From the NCBI GenBank assembly GCA_002713145.1, contig PAVS01000001.1, positions 1 through 64,000 of the forward strand: a stretch of 64,000 bases of DNA, in the 5' to 3' direction. Within the stretch, counting starts at the first letter, position 1. Each line of letters starts with the position of its first letter. Shown piece after piece: positions 28,676 through 38,051 of the stretch. Below the pieces are notes generated by a model. The model searched no databases. It had not been told where the DNA came from and was given only the letters and a program-made list of their open reading frames with translations. A program made the position numbers and the translations under genes. Origin of the DNA: Halobacteriovoraceae bacterium. Lineage in GTDB: Bacteria; Bdellovibrionota; Bacteriovoracia; Bacteriovoracales; Bacteriovoracaceae.

Positions 28676-30637
28676 ATGCTATATCAAAGTATGAAAAGAA
28701 TTTTCCTTGGACTCACGGCATTACCATTGTTCGTTCAAGCTCAGTATGAGCTAGAAGAAGTCATACATAAGGAAAGAATACCTGTTCAAGAAAACTATGA
28801 AACACCGCTTGATCACGACGCAAGTGATATTTTAGCTTCAGAAAAAATCCATCAAACAAAACCTACCAGTGTTGATGATATTCTAAGACAATCTCCAGTG
28901 GCCACGACTGCCAGAGGTCCGAGAAGTTCAAGTGAATCAATTCAAGTCAGAGGGCTTGATGCTAATAAATTGAATTTAACCATTGATGGCGCTCGCCAAA
29001 ATTTTCGCAGTGGTCATTCCACTATGACCCCTGTTAATTTTGAAAATTTGAAAGCGGTACAAGTTTTTAAATCACCTGCTGATTTCTCTAGGGGAAGTAG
29101 CCTTGGTGGGGGAGTGAATTTTGTCACCAAAGACCCTGAAGATTATTTAAAGGCCAACAAAAAATCTGGTTCCGAATTTAAATATCAGAATAGCTCGGCT
29201 AATGCAGAGAATCTCTATAACGCTAAGACAATTGTAAGAGAAAAATCTTATTCTGCACTTTTAAGTTTAACGACTCAAAACGCGAGTAATACTGAGCTCA
29301 ATAATGGTGAAACATTGGAGAATTCGGCTTATGAAGATTTTATGGGATTTGCTAAAATTAAGTCCGGTCATTGGTCGTTCTCTCATGATTATTTTAGACG
29401 GGAGGATGATAACCCGCTAGATCCTTCCCTCAATCCTCCAGATACAATTGAATCATTGCAAGCTGATAGTGAACTCATTCGAAATAGCACGATCGTCGCC
29501 TATGAAGAAAAAAATTGGAGAGCATCTCTCTATTACACGACATCTGAATCCATAAAGACTCAAAGAGATAATGAGGTGGATGAAATTCGAAGGATCGAAA
29601 CCACGGGACTTAATTTTAATCAAAATATTGAGCAGACAAGTTTTGGTGCTGAGATTTATCAAGATAGACTGGACTCTGAGCAACAAGGAGAATCATTAAC
29701 ATCCTATCCCAAGGCCCATGGGGTAAACGCCAGTGCTTTTGCTGAACATCATTTTAAAAAGAATCAATGGACTCTCACTCCCGGGCTCAAAGCGAATTAT
29801 TATCAACTTGAGAGCGAAGATTTTGATAATAAATCAGCAAGCGAGCTCTCACAAAAGTTTAAGGTGAGCTACCATTTCGATGAAAGCACCTATCTCTTTG
29901 CTTCATATGCGCAAGGCTTTAATGCTCCTAGGGTGAGCGAAGTCTATCCATCGGGGCTTCACTCCCTTGGCGATGGATGGATCGTGCGTGATAATTATTT
30001 CATTCCCAATACAGAACTCAAACATGAGACTTCAGCAAATAGAGAGCTAGGTTTTTCAAGCTCAAAATTTGTTATGGATTATAGAGGACAGCTGTACTTC
30101 AATGCCTCGATTTATGAAAACAAGATAGAGGATTATATTCGAATTGAGCGAATTGATCGCTCGGTGTTAGACGAAGAGAATGGTACCAGCCAGTTTATCA
30201 ATATTCCTGAAGTGACTCTATATGGGGGAGAAGTTGAGCTTGGCTTTCTCTACGATATCTATGAGTGGAAGGTAGCTTATTCTCAAGTGCGAGGTAAAAA
30301 TGAGACAGAGAATCTCTACCTTGAAGATCTACCTGCTGACCAATACTTATATACATTTAATATTGACCTAGACAAATATCAAATGCGAGTGGGTTATCTA
30401 GGAATTCAAGCGCTGGAGCAAAATAGAACCAATCCTGAAACTATTCAGCGAACTGAAAAGACACCAAGTTATTTTATTCATAATATCTATGCCGATAAAA
30501 AATTGGGGAACAATTTTGAAGTGGGCATGCGAGTTGATAATTTAGGAAATAAGGAATATAGAAGACATGGCTCTTTTCTCAATGAGAGCCGTGAAGATAT
30601 TAGTTTGAGTTTGAAATATAAGATCAATACACTTTAG
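28676..30637 (+). CDS. TonB-dependent outer-membrane receptor
   Basis: The protein has a signal peptide, a plug domain (VDDILRQSPVATTARGPRSSSESIQVRGLDANKLNLTIDG region) and a C-terminal beta-barrel ending with SLKYKINTL. The plug keeps GGGVNFVTKDP, and a barrel segment near residue 420 reads SYAQGFNAPRVSEVYPSG. No clear N-terminal signalling domain is present. These features resemble heme/hemophore or siderophore receptors (FRAP/NPNL-like boxes are not clear), so the ligand is uncertain. At 653 aa it is a compact receptor. Two starts are possible, ATG 28676 (TTAGG five bases upstream) and ATG 28691, which gives a tidier signal peptide. Confidence 0.87.
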   Translation: MLYQSMKRIFLGLTALPLFVQAQYELEEVIHKERIPVQENYETPLDHDASDILASEKIHQTKPTSVDDILRQSPVATTARGPRSSSESIQVRGLDANKLNLTIDGARQNFRSGHSTMTPVNFENLKAVQVFKSPADFSRGSSLGGGVNFVTKDPEDYLKANKKSGSEFKYQNSSANAENLYNAKTIVREKSYSALLSLTTQNASNTELNNGETLENSAYEDFMGFAKIKSGHWSFSHDYFRREDDNPLDPSLNPPDTIESLQADSELIRNSTIVAYEEKNWRASLYYTTSESIKTQRDNEVDEIRRIETTGLNFNQNIEQTSFGAEIYQDRLDSEQQGESLTSYPKAHGVNASAFAEHHFKKNQWTLTPGLKANYYQLESEDFDNKSASELSQKFKVSYHFDESTYLFASYAQGFNAPRVSEVYPSGLHSLGDGWIVRDNYFIPNTELKHETSANRELGFSSSKFVMDYRGQLYFNASIYENKIEDYIRIERIDRSVLDEENGTSQFINIPEVTLYGGEVELGFLYDIYEWKVAYSQVRGKNETENLYLEDLPADQYLYTFNIDLDKYQMRVGYLGIQALEQNRTNPETIQRTEKTPSYFIHNIYADKKLGNNFEVGMRVDNLGNKEYRRHGSFLNESREDISLSLKYKINTL

Positions 30638-30645
30638 GAGAACAT

Positions 30646-31125
30646 ATGAAACTATTATTAGTATTAATTGTTTTAAGCACTTCCGCTATGGCCAATATTC
30701 CACTGGGAAAATATAAAGCAGAAAAAATTCAATGTAAGACGGGTAAGGTCATGAAGCTCGGTGGTAAGTTTATGGTTTATGATCTGGAGCTAGAAATTAA
30801 AGCAAAAGAGATGATCATGACCGTTGTGGCCAAGTCAGGTGACTGGGCGCCTTTTAAACTCAACTGCACCCAAATTAATCGCGGCGAATATGTAAACACT
30901 CAAGAGAATAAATATGAAGGTGAGCTTCCAAATATCTCTGCCAAGTGCAATAACGATATGTGGACCAATATCTTAAAAAAGAAACTCTTTGGCGTGGAAG
31001 AATACGGTGAGTTCACTTATAGGGCTTCAGGAAATAAACTGGTGATTTACAATCCAAACACTGTAACCAAGTATTCTTGTGATAAGCCAGGTGATTATCC
31101 GATTTATACATATAAGAAAATATAA
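30646..31125 (+). CDS. small secreted protein of unknown function
   Basis: A signal peptide (cleavage MANIP after STSAMA) is followed by about 140 residues with four cysteines (IQCKTGK, LNCTQIN, AKCNNDM, KYSCDKPG), probably two disulfides. Strand-rich patterns such as MVYDLELEIKAKEMIMTVVAKSGDW suggest a small lipocalin-like or beta-sandwich domain, but I do not recognise the family. It begins 8 bp after the TonB-dependent receptor with a good ribosome binding site (TAGGAG), so it is probably cotranscribed and could assist the receptor. Confidence 0.65.
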   Translation: MKLLLVLIVLSTSAMANIPLGKYKAEKIQCKTGKVMKLGGKFMVYDLELEIKAKEMIMTVVAKSGDWAPFKLNCTQINRGEYVNTQENKYEGELPNISAKCNNDMWTNILKKKLFGVEEYGEFTYRASGNKLVIYNPNTVTKYSCDKPGDYPIYTYKKI

Positions 31126-31141
31126 CCTTTAAAAGTTATAT
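31120..31141. terminator. weak bidirectional hairpin between convergent genes
   Basis: ATATAAC and GTTATAT form a 7-bp AT-rich stem with an 8-nt loop between the convergent stops, followed by short T runs on both strands. It is energetically weak and only a tentative terminator. Confidence 0.35.
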
Positions 31142-32029
31142 TGATTTTAAATATTCCAAACCACCCATAATAGCGGCTACTTGAGCAGCATTACATTCTG
31201 CATCCGTTACCTTTGGGCTATCAGGGTAAACTTCAGTTGTAGTCACATAGGGTGCATCCGTGAGACCAGCACACAAATGAAGCTTTGAGACATCATACTC
31301 AATCACCCCAGGTGAATTCACAGACTTTCCAATGATTTTGCCTTGAGCATCTGAAGGAGCGATATGGGTAACCTGGGAAACACTCTCGATCATAGCCTTT
31401 TGAAAATCATCAGACTTGCGCCCACTATCGGCCACTAAATAAAAGCCATCAGGAATCTCCCACAACTCTTGTTCCACACCATCTCTTTTTTCAAGGTCTG
31501 GTCTAAAAACCGTGTTGTCTGTATCCGTGGTTTCATGCAGATCGATATGGGCCAGAAATTTTAAGTTTAACTCTGCAAGTGAATGATAGATCGCTGCACA
31601 TTCTTGTGCAGGGCTGTCTTTAAAAAAGTTTCTGTTAGGATCGATTGCCTCTGGGTTCCAACGATTTATCGTTTCATAGCCCCATGGACTGATGCAAGGA
31701 TAACAAACGAAATTAAAATCTTTTTCCATGTCACTCGCTTTTTCACTCAGAAATTTAAGGGCTCCATGAGGACCACTGGTTTCATAACCATGAACGCCAC
31801 CAGTGATGAGAATATTAGGTTTGTCTGGTGCCATTTCTTTTGTCATCACCCGAAAAAGGGGATAGTTTCCTTCCGGATATTTCAACTCACCGTACTGTTC
31901 AACTTTAAAGTGAGCTTTTAGCTTTTCAATTTGGGTGACAATATCTTCTTGATAAGATCTTTGAATGGTATGTTTATTTCGCCAACTCTGATATTCATTA
32001 TTTGACCATTTTTGAATTATTTTGCTCAA
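31136..32029 (-). CDS. M14 family zinc carboxypeptidase-like protein
   Basis: The zinc ligands of M14 peptidases are recognisable: HGYE (H80, E83) and HIDLHE (161-166), with a distal VIEYDVSK that may supply the catalytic glutamate. The frame GGVHGYETSGPHGALKFL and the segment NPEAIDPNRNFF follow carboxypeptidase/deacylase relatives (succinylglutamate desuccinylase-like side of the clan). There is no signal peptide, so it acts in the cytoplasm. It could trim peptides, for example from prey digestion, but the substrate is not known. Length 297 aa. Confidence 0.78.
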   Translation of the reverse strand: MSKIIQKWSNNEYQSWRNKHTIQRSYQEDIVTQIEKLKAHFKVEQYGELKYPEGNYPLFRVMTKEMAPDKPNILITGGVHGYETSGPHGALKFLSEKASDMEKDFNFVCYPCISPWGYETINRWNPEAIDPNRNFFKDSPAQECAAIYHSLAELNLKFLAHIDLHETTDTDNTVFRPDLEKRDGVEQELWEIPDGFYLVADSGRKSDDFQKAMIESVSQVTHIAPSDAQGKIIGKSVNSPGVIEYDVSKLHLCAGLTDAPYVTTTEVYPDSPKVTDAECNAAQVAAIMGGLEYLKSI

Positions 32030-32216
32030 GTAACCTCCTGTGAATATATGCTATTATTATTAATATCTTAAACTTTGTCACTGCATCAAATATTCTTTGT
32101 GTATTATGTCAGCAAAAATTAATCGAAATTAAGACTTTTATTAGTTTTTGAATTGCATATAAGAGCAATAGACGGCAAAATTTGATTTGATCATTTTTTT
32201 ATGAAGGTATGTAGCT

Positions 32217-33671
32217 ATGGATAAACAGACTATGACTAAAGATATATTTGCTTCACTCGTTGTTTTTTTAGTCGCACTTCCCATATCACTCGGAGTGGCA
32301 GTTGCTTCAGGAGTTGAGCCTTACCTTGGATTAACCTGTGCAATCATTGGGGGGGTAGTAGCATCATCTCTCACAGGATCATCCCTACAAATTAGTGGGC
32401 CATCTACAGGATTAGCTGTGATGGTCTTACATGTAGTTCAGAATTATGGTGTTGAAGCATTAATTCCACTCGGTATTATTACAGGACTTTTTCAAATTGC
32501 TATTGCTGTTTTCAAAGTTGGACATCTCTTTCAAGCAACTCCACCTGCGTTAGTTAAAGCGATGCTATCTGGAATAGGATTTTTAATCATTATGTCTCAG
32601 ATTTTTATATTGCTAGGAACCCCAATGAGTAGCGATAGTTATTTAAATATTCTCAATCTTCCTTCAGTTATTAGCAATGGAATTTCTGAGGCAAATGACT
32701 CTATTGTATATGGCAGCTTAACTGTAATTATTGTTTTAGGGATAATGATTTTTTGGTCTAGACAAAAATCCATAATTTTCCATCTTATACCTGGTTCACT
32801 TGTTGGCGTAGTGGTGACTGCATTTATTGCAGCCATTTTTAATTGGGATATTCCAAGAATTATACTATCTAGCAACATCACCGAAATTTTTTCTAATATT
32901 CAATATGCTAAAGCATTTGATGTTCTCGATATAAATTTCATTTTATATTCATTAGGTTTTGCTTTCGTAGCGAGCGTTGAAACAATGTTGTGTGTAAGTG
33001 CTTTGGATAAAATGAGTCATACGCACTCAAAATATAATAAAACTATTCTAGCTCAAGGGGTAGGAAATCTTTTTGCTGGGGGAATTGGAACAATTCCTAT
33101 TGTCGGCGTTGTTTCACGAAGTGTCCCAAATGTTGAGGCTGGAGCGAGAACTAGACTTTCAGGTATTTTATATGCAGTTTGGATAACAGTCTTCTTTTTT
33201 ATGCCTAGCGTTTTAGAATTAATTCCTATCGCTTCACTTGTAGGACTGCTCATTTATATCGGGTTCAAGCTGCTAGATCTCTCGCACATTATAGACTATG
33301 CAAAAGAATATAATAAAACTTCTTTAATATTTGCTACGACATTTCTACTTACTATAACTGTTGATTTATTGATTGGTGTGGTCTCTGGATTCTTAGTGGC
33401 AATTTTTATCCTTCTCTTTGAAGTTTTGAAATATGACTTAGTTGTTAGAGAAGAATATGGTAACAAAGTCTTAACCTTCACTGGTAAGCTGTCATTTTTA
33501 GATTTACCTGTTTTAAACAAAGAGCTTCAGCAAGCTGGAGAGGATGTACCATCAAATTTAGAAGTATGTTTACGAGAAGTTGTGTACTTAGATCCCACTA
33601 TAAAAGAGCACTTGGACCAATGGGCTAAAAAAATGGAGGAGCAGGGTGTGAAGGTGAAGATTAAAGAATAA
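32217..33671 (+). CDS. SulP family inorganic anion transporter with short STAS domain
   Basis: SulP proteins carry sulfate, bicarbonate or related anions across the inner membrane. The N-terminal region begins LVVFLVALPISLGVAVASGVEP, followed by the family hallmark of repeated Gly/Ser-rich membrane spans, including LTGSSLQISGPSTGLAVMV and GGIGTIPIVGVVSRS. About twelve hydrophobic segments are visible. The C-terminal STAS domain (from about residue 425) is short, making the protein 484 aa. Anion choice cannot be fixed from sequence; related proteins have been assigned to bicarbonate and sulfate. GAAGGTA precedes the ATG. The last 11 bp overlap the convergent SGNH gene. Confidence 0.88.
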   Translation: MDKQTMTKDIFASLVVFLVALPISLGVAVASGVEPYLGLTCAIIGGVVASSLTGSSLQISGPSTGLAVMVLHVVQNYGVEALIPLGIITGLFQIAIAVFKVGHLFQATPPALVKAMLSGIGFLIIMSQIFILLGTPMSSDSYLNILNLPSVISNGISEANDSIVYGSLTVIIVLGIMIFWSRQKSIIFHLIPGSLVGVVVTAFIAAIFNWDIPRIILSSNITEIFSNIQYAKAFDVLDINFILYSLGFAFVASVETMLCVSALDKMSHTHSKYNKTILAQGVGNLFAGGIGTIPIVGVVSRSVPNVEAGARTRLSGILYAVWITVFFFMPSVLELIPIASLVGLLIYIGFKLLDLSHIIDYAKEYNKTSLIFATTFLLTITVDLLIGVVSGFLVAIFILLFEVLKYDLVVREEYGNKVLTFTGKLSFLDLPVLNKELQQAGEDVPSNLEVCLREVVYLDPTIKEHLDQWAKKMEEQGVKVKIKE

Positions 33672-34659
33672 CCTGCTTTAGCTTTTCTGCTATTTCTTTA
33701 TTAGACAATGCTGTGGGATGGTGATCGTTTTGTATAGCATAATTTTCTATATCAAGATCATATCTCATCTCTATAACACTTATATTTTTAGTTTTTAGGC
33801 ATTTAATGAGAGAGAGTGTGTGTTTATAGCTCACTGATGAATAATCTTTAGAAGACGGATGAATTAACGTATAAAACTTTGATGTAGGAAACTGTTTTAA
33901 AAATTCTTTTTGTGATTCTTGAATGATTTGGCAAGTGTGATTGACATGCTTCTGATTTATTTGAGGAAAGTCCACATAAGGCTTTCCAAGTACAGAAAGA
34001 GCTTTACCGACAAAGGAATAGAGAAGAGTTTGCCAATATCTTCCTTCAGTAAAGTTTTTTTCCCGAACAAGCTTCTCATTTTGGATTTCATAATAAGGTG
34101 TTGGCGCGGTCCATCTCAAGCTAGGCCATAATCCATTAGCCCTTCTTAGGTGATTTGGAATATAACTATAAATTAAAACACCACTCTCTCCCAATTGATC
34201 TTTGTTGAGTTGACCTGCTTGAAGCTGAGCGAGCATATAGTTTGGCCCGGTTCCACCGACACCGTAATTATAAACATTATAAGAAGGTCTATTTTTTTGA
34301 AAAAAATGAGGTAAGGTTTTGTCATCATTAATTCCAATTCCAAATATAAATGAACAGCCAAAGAAAACTGCAAAATTCTGATTGGTAGAGTTGCTCTGAG
34401 TGGTAGAGTGAAGCCTTCTCCCCTGGTCATCTATACTGTACACAACATCATAAACAATACTTTCTTTATATTTTCTAACATGTCGAAGTTGCGTTGAAGG
34501 GTTGAGTTTGAAACCTAGGTTTTTGTCTGGAACATTGAGCGGCTTTTCAAAGTAATTATACACTTCAGTGTTTGGAACTTGTTCAAATTTAAGACTTTTT
34601 AATTCTGTACTTTTTGCTGATGATAAAAAAAGAAAAATTAGGAATATTGAATATGACAT
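33661..34659 (-). CDS. secreted SGNH/GDSL hydrolase-like protein
   Basis: A signal peptide (MSYSIFLIFLFLSSAKS) precedes an SGNH-type domain. Block I is FFGCSFIFGIGIND, where GCS replaces GDS but keeps the serine; block II is VYNYGVGGTGPNYM; the C-terminal DHHPTALSNKEIAEKL supplies the DxxH catalytic pair (block V). Block III Asn could be in YSYIPNHLRRANG. Related periplasmic proteins act as O-acetyl esterases of polysaccharides. Length 332 aa. The 3' end overlaps the SulP gene by 11 bp on the opposite strand. A STAS gene lies just upstream on the same strand. Confidence 0.72.
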   Translation of the reverse strand: MSYSIFLIFLFLSSAKSTELKSLKFEQVPNTEVYNYFEKPLNVPDKNLGFKLNPSTQLRHVRKYKESIVYDVVYSIDDQGRRLHSTTQSNSTNQNFAVFFGCSFIFGIGINDDKTLPHFFQKNRPSYNVYNYGVGGTGPNYMLAQLQAGQLNKDQLGESGVLIYSYIPNHLRRANGLWPSLRWTAPTPYYEIQNEKLVREKNFTEGRYWQTLLYSFVGKALSVLGKPYVDFPQINQKHVNHTCQIIQESQKEFLKQFPTSKFYTLIHPSSKDYSSVSYKHTLSLIKCLKTKNISVIEMRYDLDIENYAIQNDHHPTALSNKEIAEKLKQVIL

Positions 34660-34688
34660 ACAGAAAGAAAAGTCCTTTATTTCTTATT

Positions 34689-35066
34689 TTATCGCATTGT
34701 CATTCTAAGTAAAACATCTTTTGTACTTCTAAAAACATCATTATTTCTAATGATACCGGCGTCCAGTAGATCCTGTTTGAATGTACTTGTAAGGCTGCAG
34801 AGTTTTAGCTCAGCTCCCTCTTTTGATTTGATTTCTTTTTGAAGCCCAACTAGAAAGCGGTGAGAGGTTTTCTCTATAAAGGAGACATTTTGAAAATCAA
34901 AAATAAAAACTTCACAGCTTGATGACTTTATTGAATTTAAGCAGTCTTCAGCGATAGCACTGCTTTTTTTTGATAGATAGCCATTAAATACCACAAGACA
35001 GATATTATTTTGCTCCACGATTTTAAATGTAAAACTCTTATTTTCTATAGCTTGGTTTTGTATCAT
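34689..35066 (-). CDS. STAS domain protein (anti-sigma factor antagonist-like)
   Basis: The 125-residue protein is a single STAS domain: FNGYLSKKSSAIAEDCLN, then EVFIFDFQNVSFIEKTSHRFLVGLQKE and a final helix. The usual phosphorylatable Asp-Ser is replaced by EKTSHR, so the conserved serine may be the Ser or Thr there, or phosphorylation may be lost. STAS proteins bind anti-sigma kinases such as SpoIIAB/RsbW; no such kinase is encoded next to it. It is 29 bp upstream of the SGNH gene on the same strand and may share its transcript. Confidence 0.72.
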   Translation of the reverse strand: MIQNQAIENKSFTFKIVEQNNICLVVFNGYLSKKSSAIAEDCLNSIKSSSCEVFIFDFQNVSFIEKTSHRFLVGLQKEIKSKEGAELKLCSLTSTFKQDLLDAGIIRNNDVFRSTKDVLLRMTMR

Positions 35067-35298
35067 TTCCCCACCTAAATGAAACTTTAGTTGTAACTGA
35101 TATGTAGTCTAGCATGAAAATGAGCTGACTTTTTGAATGCAAACTTTTCAAACTTATAAGTTATTAAGAAAAGGAATATAGAATTTAAATTATAGTGACT
35201 TATTAAGAAGACTAAAGTGAATTCTGTAAAAATATTCTTTATAGGATAAAACCATTTTTGTACTTAAAAGAGAGCGTTTATTCTTTAGAATAAGAAAA

Positions 35299-35742
35299 AT
35301 GACAACCTTTCTTGGCAGTGATAGTAGAGTTATGAGTAAGCTAAATAACTTCGAGGAAAAAATGGAAACCTTAATTTCAAAACTAAAAATAGAATCACTT
35401 TCAGATGCAACTGAGTTATTAGAGGCTTTATTTGATGTTAATCCAAGTGGAGTTTTTATCTATAATTTAGAAGGTGATTTAATCGCATGTAATGATAGAG
35501 CATGTAAAATGCATGGATGGTCCCGGGAAGAGATGAGCAATATGCGGCCAGAAGAGTTTATTCATCCTGATGGTTTTCAAACCTTTGTGGATTATCAAGA
35601 GACCTTGATGAAAAAAGGCGAATTTTCAGGGAAAAGTGTAGGTCGCAGGGCAGATGGAGGAAAATTTGAGGTAGAGGTCTTTGGGAAGCTGATTAAAGTT
35701 AACGACCAACAACTATACTACGGTGTGATCAAAGAAATCTAA
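35299..35742 (+). CDS. single PAS domain protein
   Basis: A short N-terminal helical region (residues 12-38, KLNNFEEKMETLISKLK, a possible coiled coil) leads to one PAS domain: FDVNPSGVFIYNLEGDLIACNDRACKMHGWSREEM, then IHPDGF and the PAC part. No output domain is attached, so it must work through a partner or as a small-molecule or oxygen sensor by itself. ATG 35332 is an alternative start that would remove eleven residues. The upstream Shine-Dalgarno is weak. It is divergent from the STAS gene, which suggests a shared regulatory region but no proven link. Confidence 0.72.
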   Translation: MTTFLGSDSRVMSKLNNFEEKMETLISKLKIESLSDATELLEALFDVNPSGVFIYNLEGDLIACNDRACKMHGWSREEMSNMRPEEFIHPDGFQTFVDYQETLMKKGEFSGKSVGRRADGGKFEVEVFGKLIKVNDQQLYYGVIKEI

Positions 35743-35797
35743 CTTATTAACTATCTCCCAATTGTGAAGCTTGAATTTATAAGTTAAAATCCAGGCT

Positions 35798-36536
35798 ATG
35801 ATGAAATACACTCCATTCACTCTCATTCTTTGCCTTTTTCCCCTTGTTCTCTTTAGCTCGAATACGATTCAAACCGGAAGACCAGGTCAATCTATCGGCG
35901 GTGGAGTTGTAGGAGCGGATTTTTTTTCAAGCTCAAATAGGATTAGATTATAATGAAGATAAAGCGGATTCAAAGCTTAACACCAGAGATAGTTTGAATA
36001 ATATTTTTAGATATGGTCTCTCCTCTCGTTATGAGATAAGCGCTCTTTTTGATCTTGCCAATAATATTGATGAAGATAAAGCTTTCACCAATGTTCAATT
36101 AGGAGGGCGAGTGAGATTAAACCAGAAGGCCCATGATTGGATACCGAAGTTGAGTTTTCAAACTCGTATTCAACTTCGGGATAGTCTGGGAGAAGAAAAT
36201 AATAACCTTAAGTTTGTCTCTATCTTGGCGGGAGTGTTTCCGTTACCTCAAGAGAATTCTCTCACTATCAATCTTATCGCCAATAATATTAATAAAGAAG
36301 AATACGATCTCACGGGTTACACCCTTGCTTGGTCAAAAAATTTGAATTCCAAAATAGATGTCTTTGTAGAACAATTCTCAAATAGGTCCGTTGAAGTTTG
36401 GAATAAATATTGGGATACAGGACTTGGGTATTTAGTTCATAATGATTTGAAGCTAGACTTTTCTGTCGGCACAGATTTGGAAAATGATTTAGACTCTCAA
36501 TTCGTGTCTCTCGGTTTTTCTTGGCGCACGCTGTAA
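35798..36536 (+). pseudogene. frameshifted beta-barrel protein, MetA-pathway-like transporter family
   Basis: The ORF track shows only the back part (35994..36536). A frame starting at ATG 35798 (MMKYTPFTLILCLFPLVLFS signal peptide, then QTGRPGQSIGGGVVGADFF) stops at 35953. If one T of the T8 run at 35920-35927 is skipped, it continues without stop into the downstream frame (QAQIGLDYNEDKADSK...) for a total of 245 residues. The RPGxSxGxGVV segment near the mature N terminus and the strand pattern to LGFSWRTL match outer-membrane proteins of the phenol-degradation MetA-like family. Either a real frameshift, a sequencing error in the homopolymer, or transcriptional slippage is possible. A base-perfect downstream frame suggests the change is recent or tolerated. 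Confidence 0.7.
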
Positions 36537-36552
36537 TAAGGTAGGTAGACGT

Positions 36553-37296
36553 TTGAGCTATAAAAATGAACTCGATGAAGTTGAAAAAAGACTCAAGGCC
36601 TTAAGTAGAATACATAAGCCTGGACAATGGAAGCCAGAGAGTTATGTAGGGAATAATTCTTCCAGATACACCTTTTTAAACCTAAGAGTTCCCAAGATTA
36701 GAAAAGCCATGCAAGAGGGCTATAGCTTTTCAAACTTAAGTTTTGATCATCAATTTAAAATATGGACTTATATCTGGAACCAAACCGAATATTTTGAAGT
36801 GGCTTTATCTGCACTTCATTTTGTTAATAAATCTCCCGTTGAAGATCTCTTTAAACATTATAAGAAATTACTAATATGGCAAAATAAAGTTGATAACTGG
36901 GGACACTCTGATGAATTAAGCAATGCCTATGCTAGACTCTTGGAATACCAACCCAAAGAGATCTTTCCTGCCTTTGAAAAGTGGAATCAGTCTGACAATC
37001 CATGGAAAGTAAGGCAGTCGTTAGTGGGGTTATTCTTTTATTCGAGATTCAGAACAAAATACATAAGCTCGAGGATTGTTTTAAAGTTTATCAAACCACA
37101 TCTTAATCACTCTCATTATTATGTCCAAAAAGCTGTGGGGTGGACGCTGAGAGAGTGTTGGAATGTCTACCCTGAGGTGACCTTCAATTTTATGAAAAAA
37201 AATGCAAAAGCTATCCCTCCTGCCGGATGGACGGCGGCTACAGAAAAGCTTAATCAAAAAGATAAAAAAGAGTTAATGACGATTCGAAAGTCTTAG
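36553..37296 (+). CDS. AlkD-like DNA alkylation repair protein
   Basis: AlkD-type glycosylases are HEAT-repeat superhelices that remove N3/N7-alkylated purines without base flipping. Here the characteristic parts are NLRVPKIRKAMQEG, the Asp-bearing segment KVDNWGHSDELSNAYARLL, SDNPWKVRQSLVGLFFYSR and the repeat YVQKAVGWTLRECWNVYP. Length 247 aa is normal. It starts at TTG 36553, 16 bp after the frameshifted barrel gene, with only a modest AAGGTAG ribosome site. It may protect DNA from alkylation; the active-site Asp is likely that in DNWGHSD. Confidence 0.83.
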   Translation: MSYKNELDEVEKRLKALSRIHKPGQWKPESYVGNNSSRYTFLNLRVPKIRKAMQEGYSFSNLSFDHQFKIWTYIWNQTEYFEVALSALHFVNKSPVEDLFKHYKKLLIWQNKVDNWGHSDELSNAYARLLEYQPKEIFPAFEKWNQSDNPWKVRQSLVGLFFYSRFRTKYISSRIVLKFIKPHLNHSHYYVQKAVGWTLRECWNVYPEVTFNFMKKNAKAIPPAGWTAATEKLNQKDKKELMTIRKS

Positions 37297-37320
37297 GTTT
37301 TATATGAGAAAAATAGGCAC

Positions 37321-37343
37321 AAAAAAAGACCGCATACGCGATC
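37321..37343 (-). terminator. intrinsic terminator of tRNA-Asp
   Basis: On the minus strand GATCGC and GCGGTC form a 6-bp stem (one T-G pair) with a GTAT loop followed by seven T. It lies 24 nt beyond the tRNA 3' end. Confidence 0.85.
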
Positions 37344-37367
37344 TCTGTTTTGTATCTAGAAATTTAA

Positions 37368-37444
37368 TGGCGGGAGCGACGAGACTCGAACTCGCGACCT
37401 CCGGCGTGACAGGCCAGCATTGTAACCAACTCAACTACGCCCCC
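37368..37444 (-). tRNA. tRNA-Asp (GTC)
   Basis: The 77-nt minus-strand sequence folds as a full cloverleaf: acceptor GGGGGCG with CGCTCCC (one G-T), D arm with GTTG, anticodon arm with CCTGTCACG giving anticodon GTC (plus-strand gac at 37408-37410), T loop TTCGAGT, discriminator G and an encoded CCA. Anticodon GTC decodes aspartate. It stands alone and has its own terminator. Confidence 0.95.
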
Positions 37445-37512
37445 GCAATTTATTCAGTAGAAAGAATATAAATTTTCAGTTATTTATCGTCAACAATATT
37501 TTTGAAGAATTC

Positions 37513-37914
37513 TTAATCACCTGAAGCAAAATTACAGATAACTTCATCTACAATAAGATTTCCTTGTACATCATACTCACAAATTCGGTAGCTGGTTGTT
37601 TGACCGTCATAATCTTGAGTTTCATTATTTGCCATTGTGTCATTTGACCAAGTCATGGCGATTCCTTGCTCAGAATCACAAGTTGGGACAGTATTAGGTT
37701 TAAAGCCTTTCCCACCCATGATTTTCATTACGTTATATTTAGGGTTGATCGCACCCTTGCGAACCACGACTAGATCAAGCTCAAGGTGGCTTCTGTAAAC
37801 AACTTCTGCAAAAACGCGCTCAGTGTTAATACCAATGGGAGTCTCTCCACAAATTCTCGCTTGCGCACTCAATGACCCCAAAATCAAAGTTCCTAATAAA
37901 ACTGTTTTCAACAT
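37513..37914 (-). CDS. small secreted Cys-containing protein, unknown
   Basis: A signal peptide (cleavage near AQA-RI) is followed by about 113 residues with four cysteines (ICGETPIG, PTCDSEQG, RICEYDV, VICNFASG). Segments such as HLELDLVVVRKGAINPKYNVMKI suggest beta-strands. No family is recognised. It has homologue-like features to the many small secreted proteins in this window. The ribosome site (GGAGG upstream of the ATG on the minus strand) is strong, so the gene is probably well expressed. Function unknown. Confidence 0.65.
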   Translation of the reverse strand: MLKTVLLGTLILGSLSAQARICGETPIGINTERVFAEVVYRSHLELDLVVVRKGAINPKYNVMKIMGGKGFKPNTVPTCDSEQGIAMTWSNDTMANNETQDYDGQTTSYRICEYDVQGNLIVDEVICNFASGD

Positions 37915-38051
37915 ACATTCCTCCGAAATATTGTAATTTAAGCCTCTTATACTGGAAATGCCGCAGATCGATAGGCCCCGAGGTAAAAACTACACACTCA
38001 GCGCATTTTGCGTTGCTAATTCTTGTGCTACAGTAAATTCCGAGGTTTAGA

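Noticed and set aside
28676-30637. Assigning the receptor to a named ligand such as heme or vitamin B12
   Set aside because: No diagnostic ligand motif or linked transporter; sequence alone does not decide.
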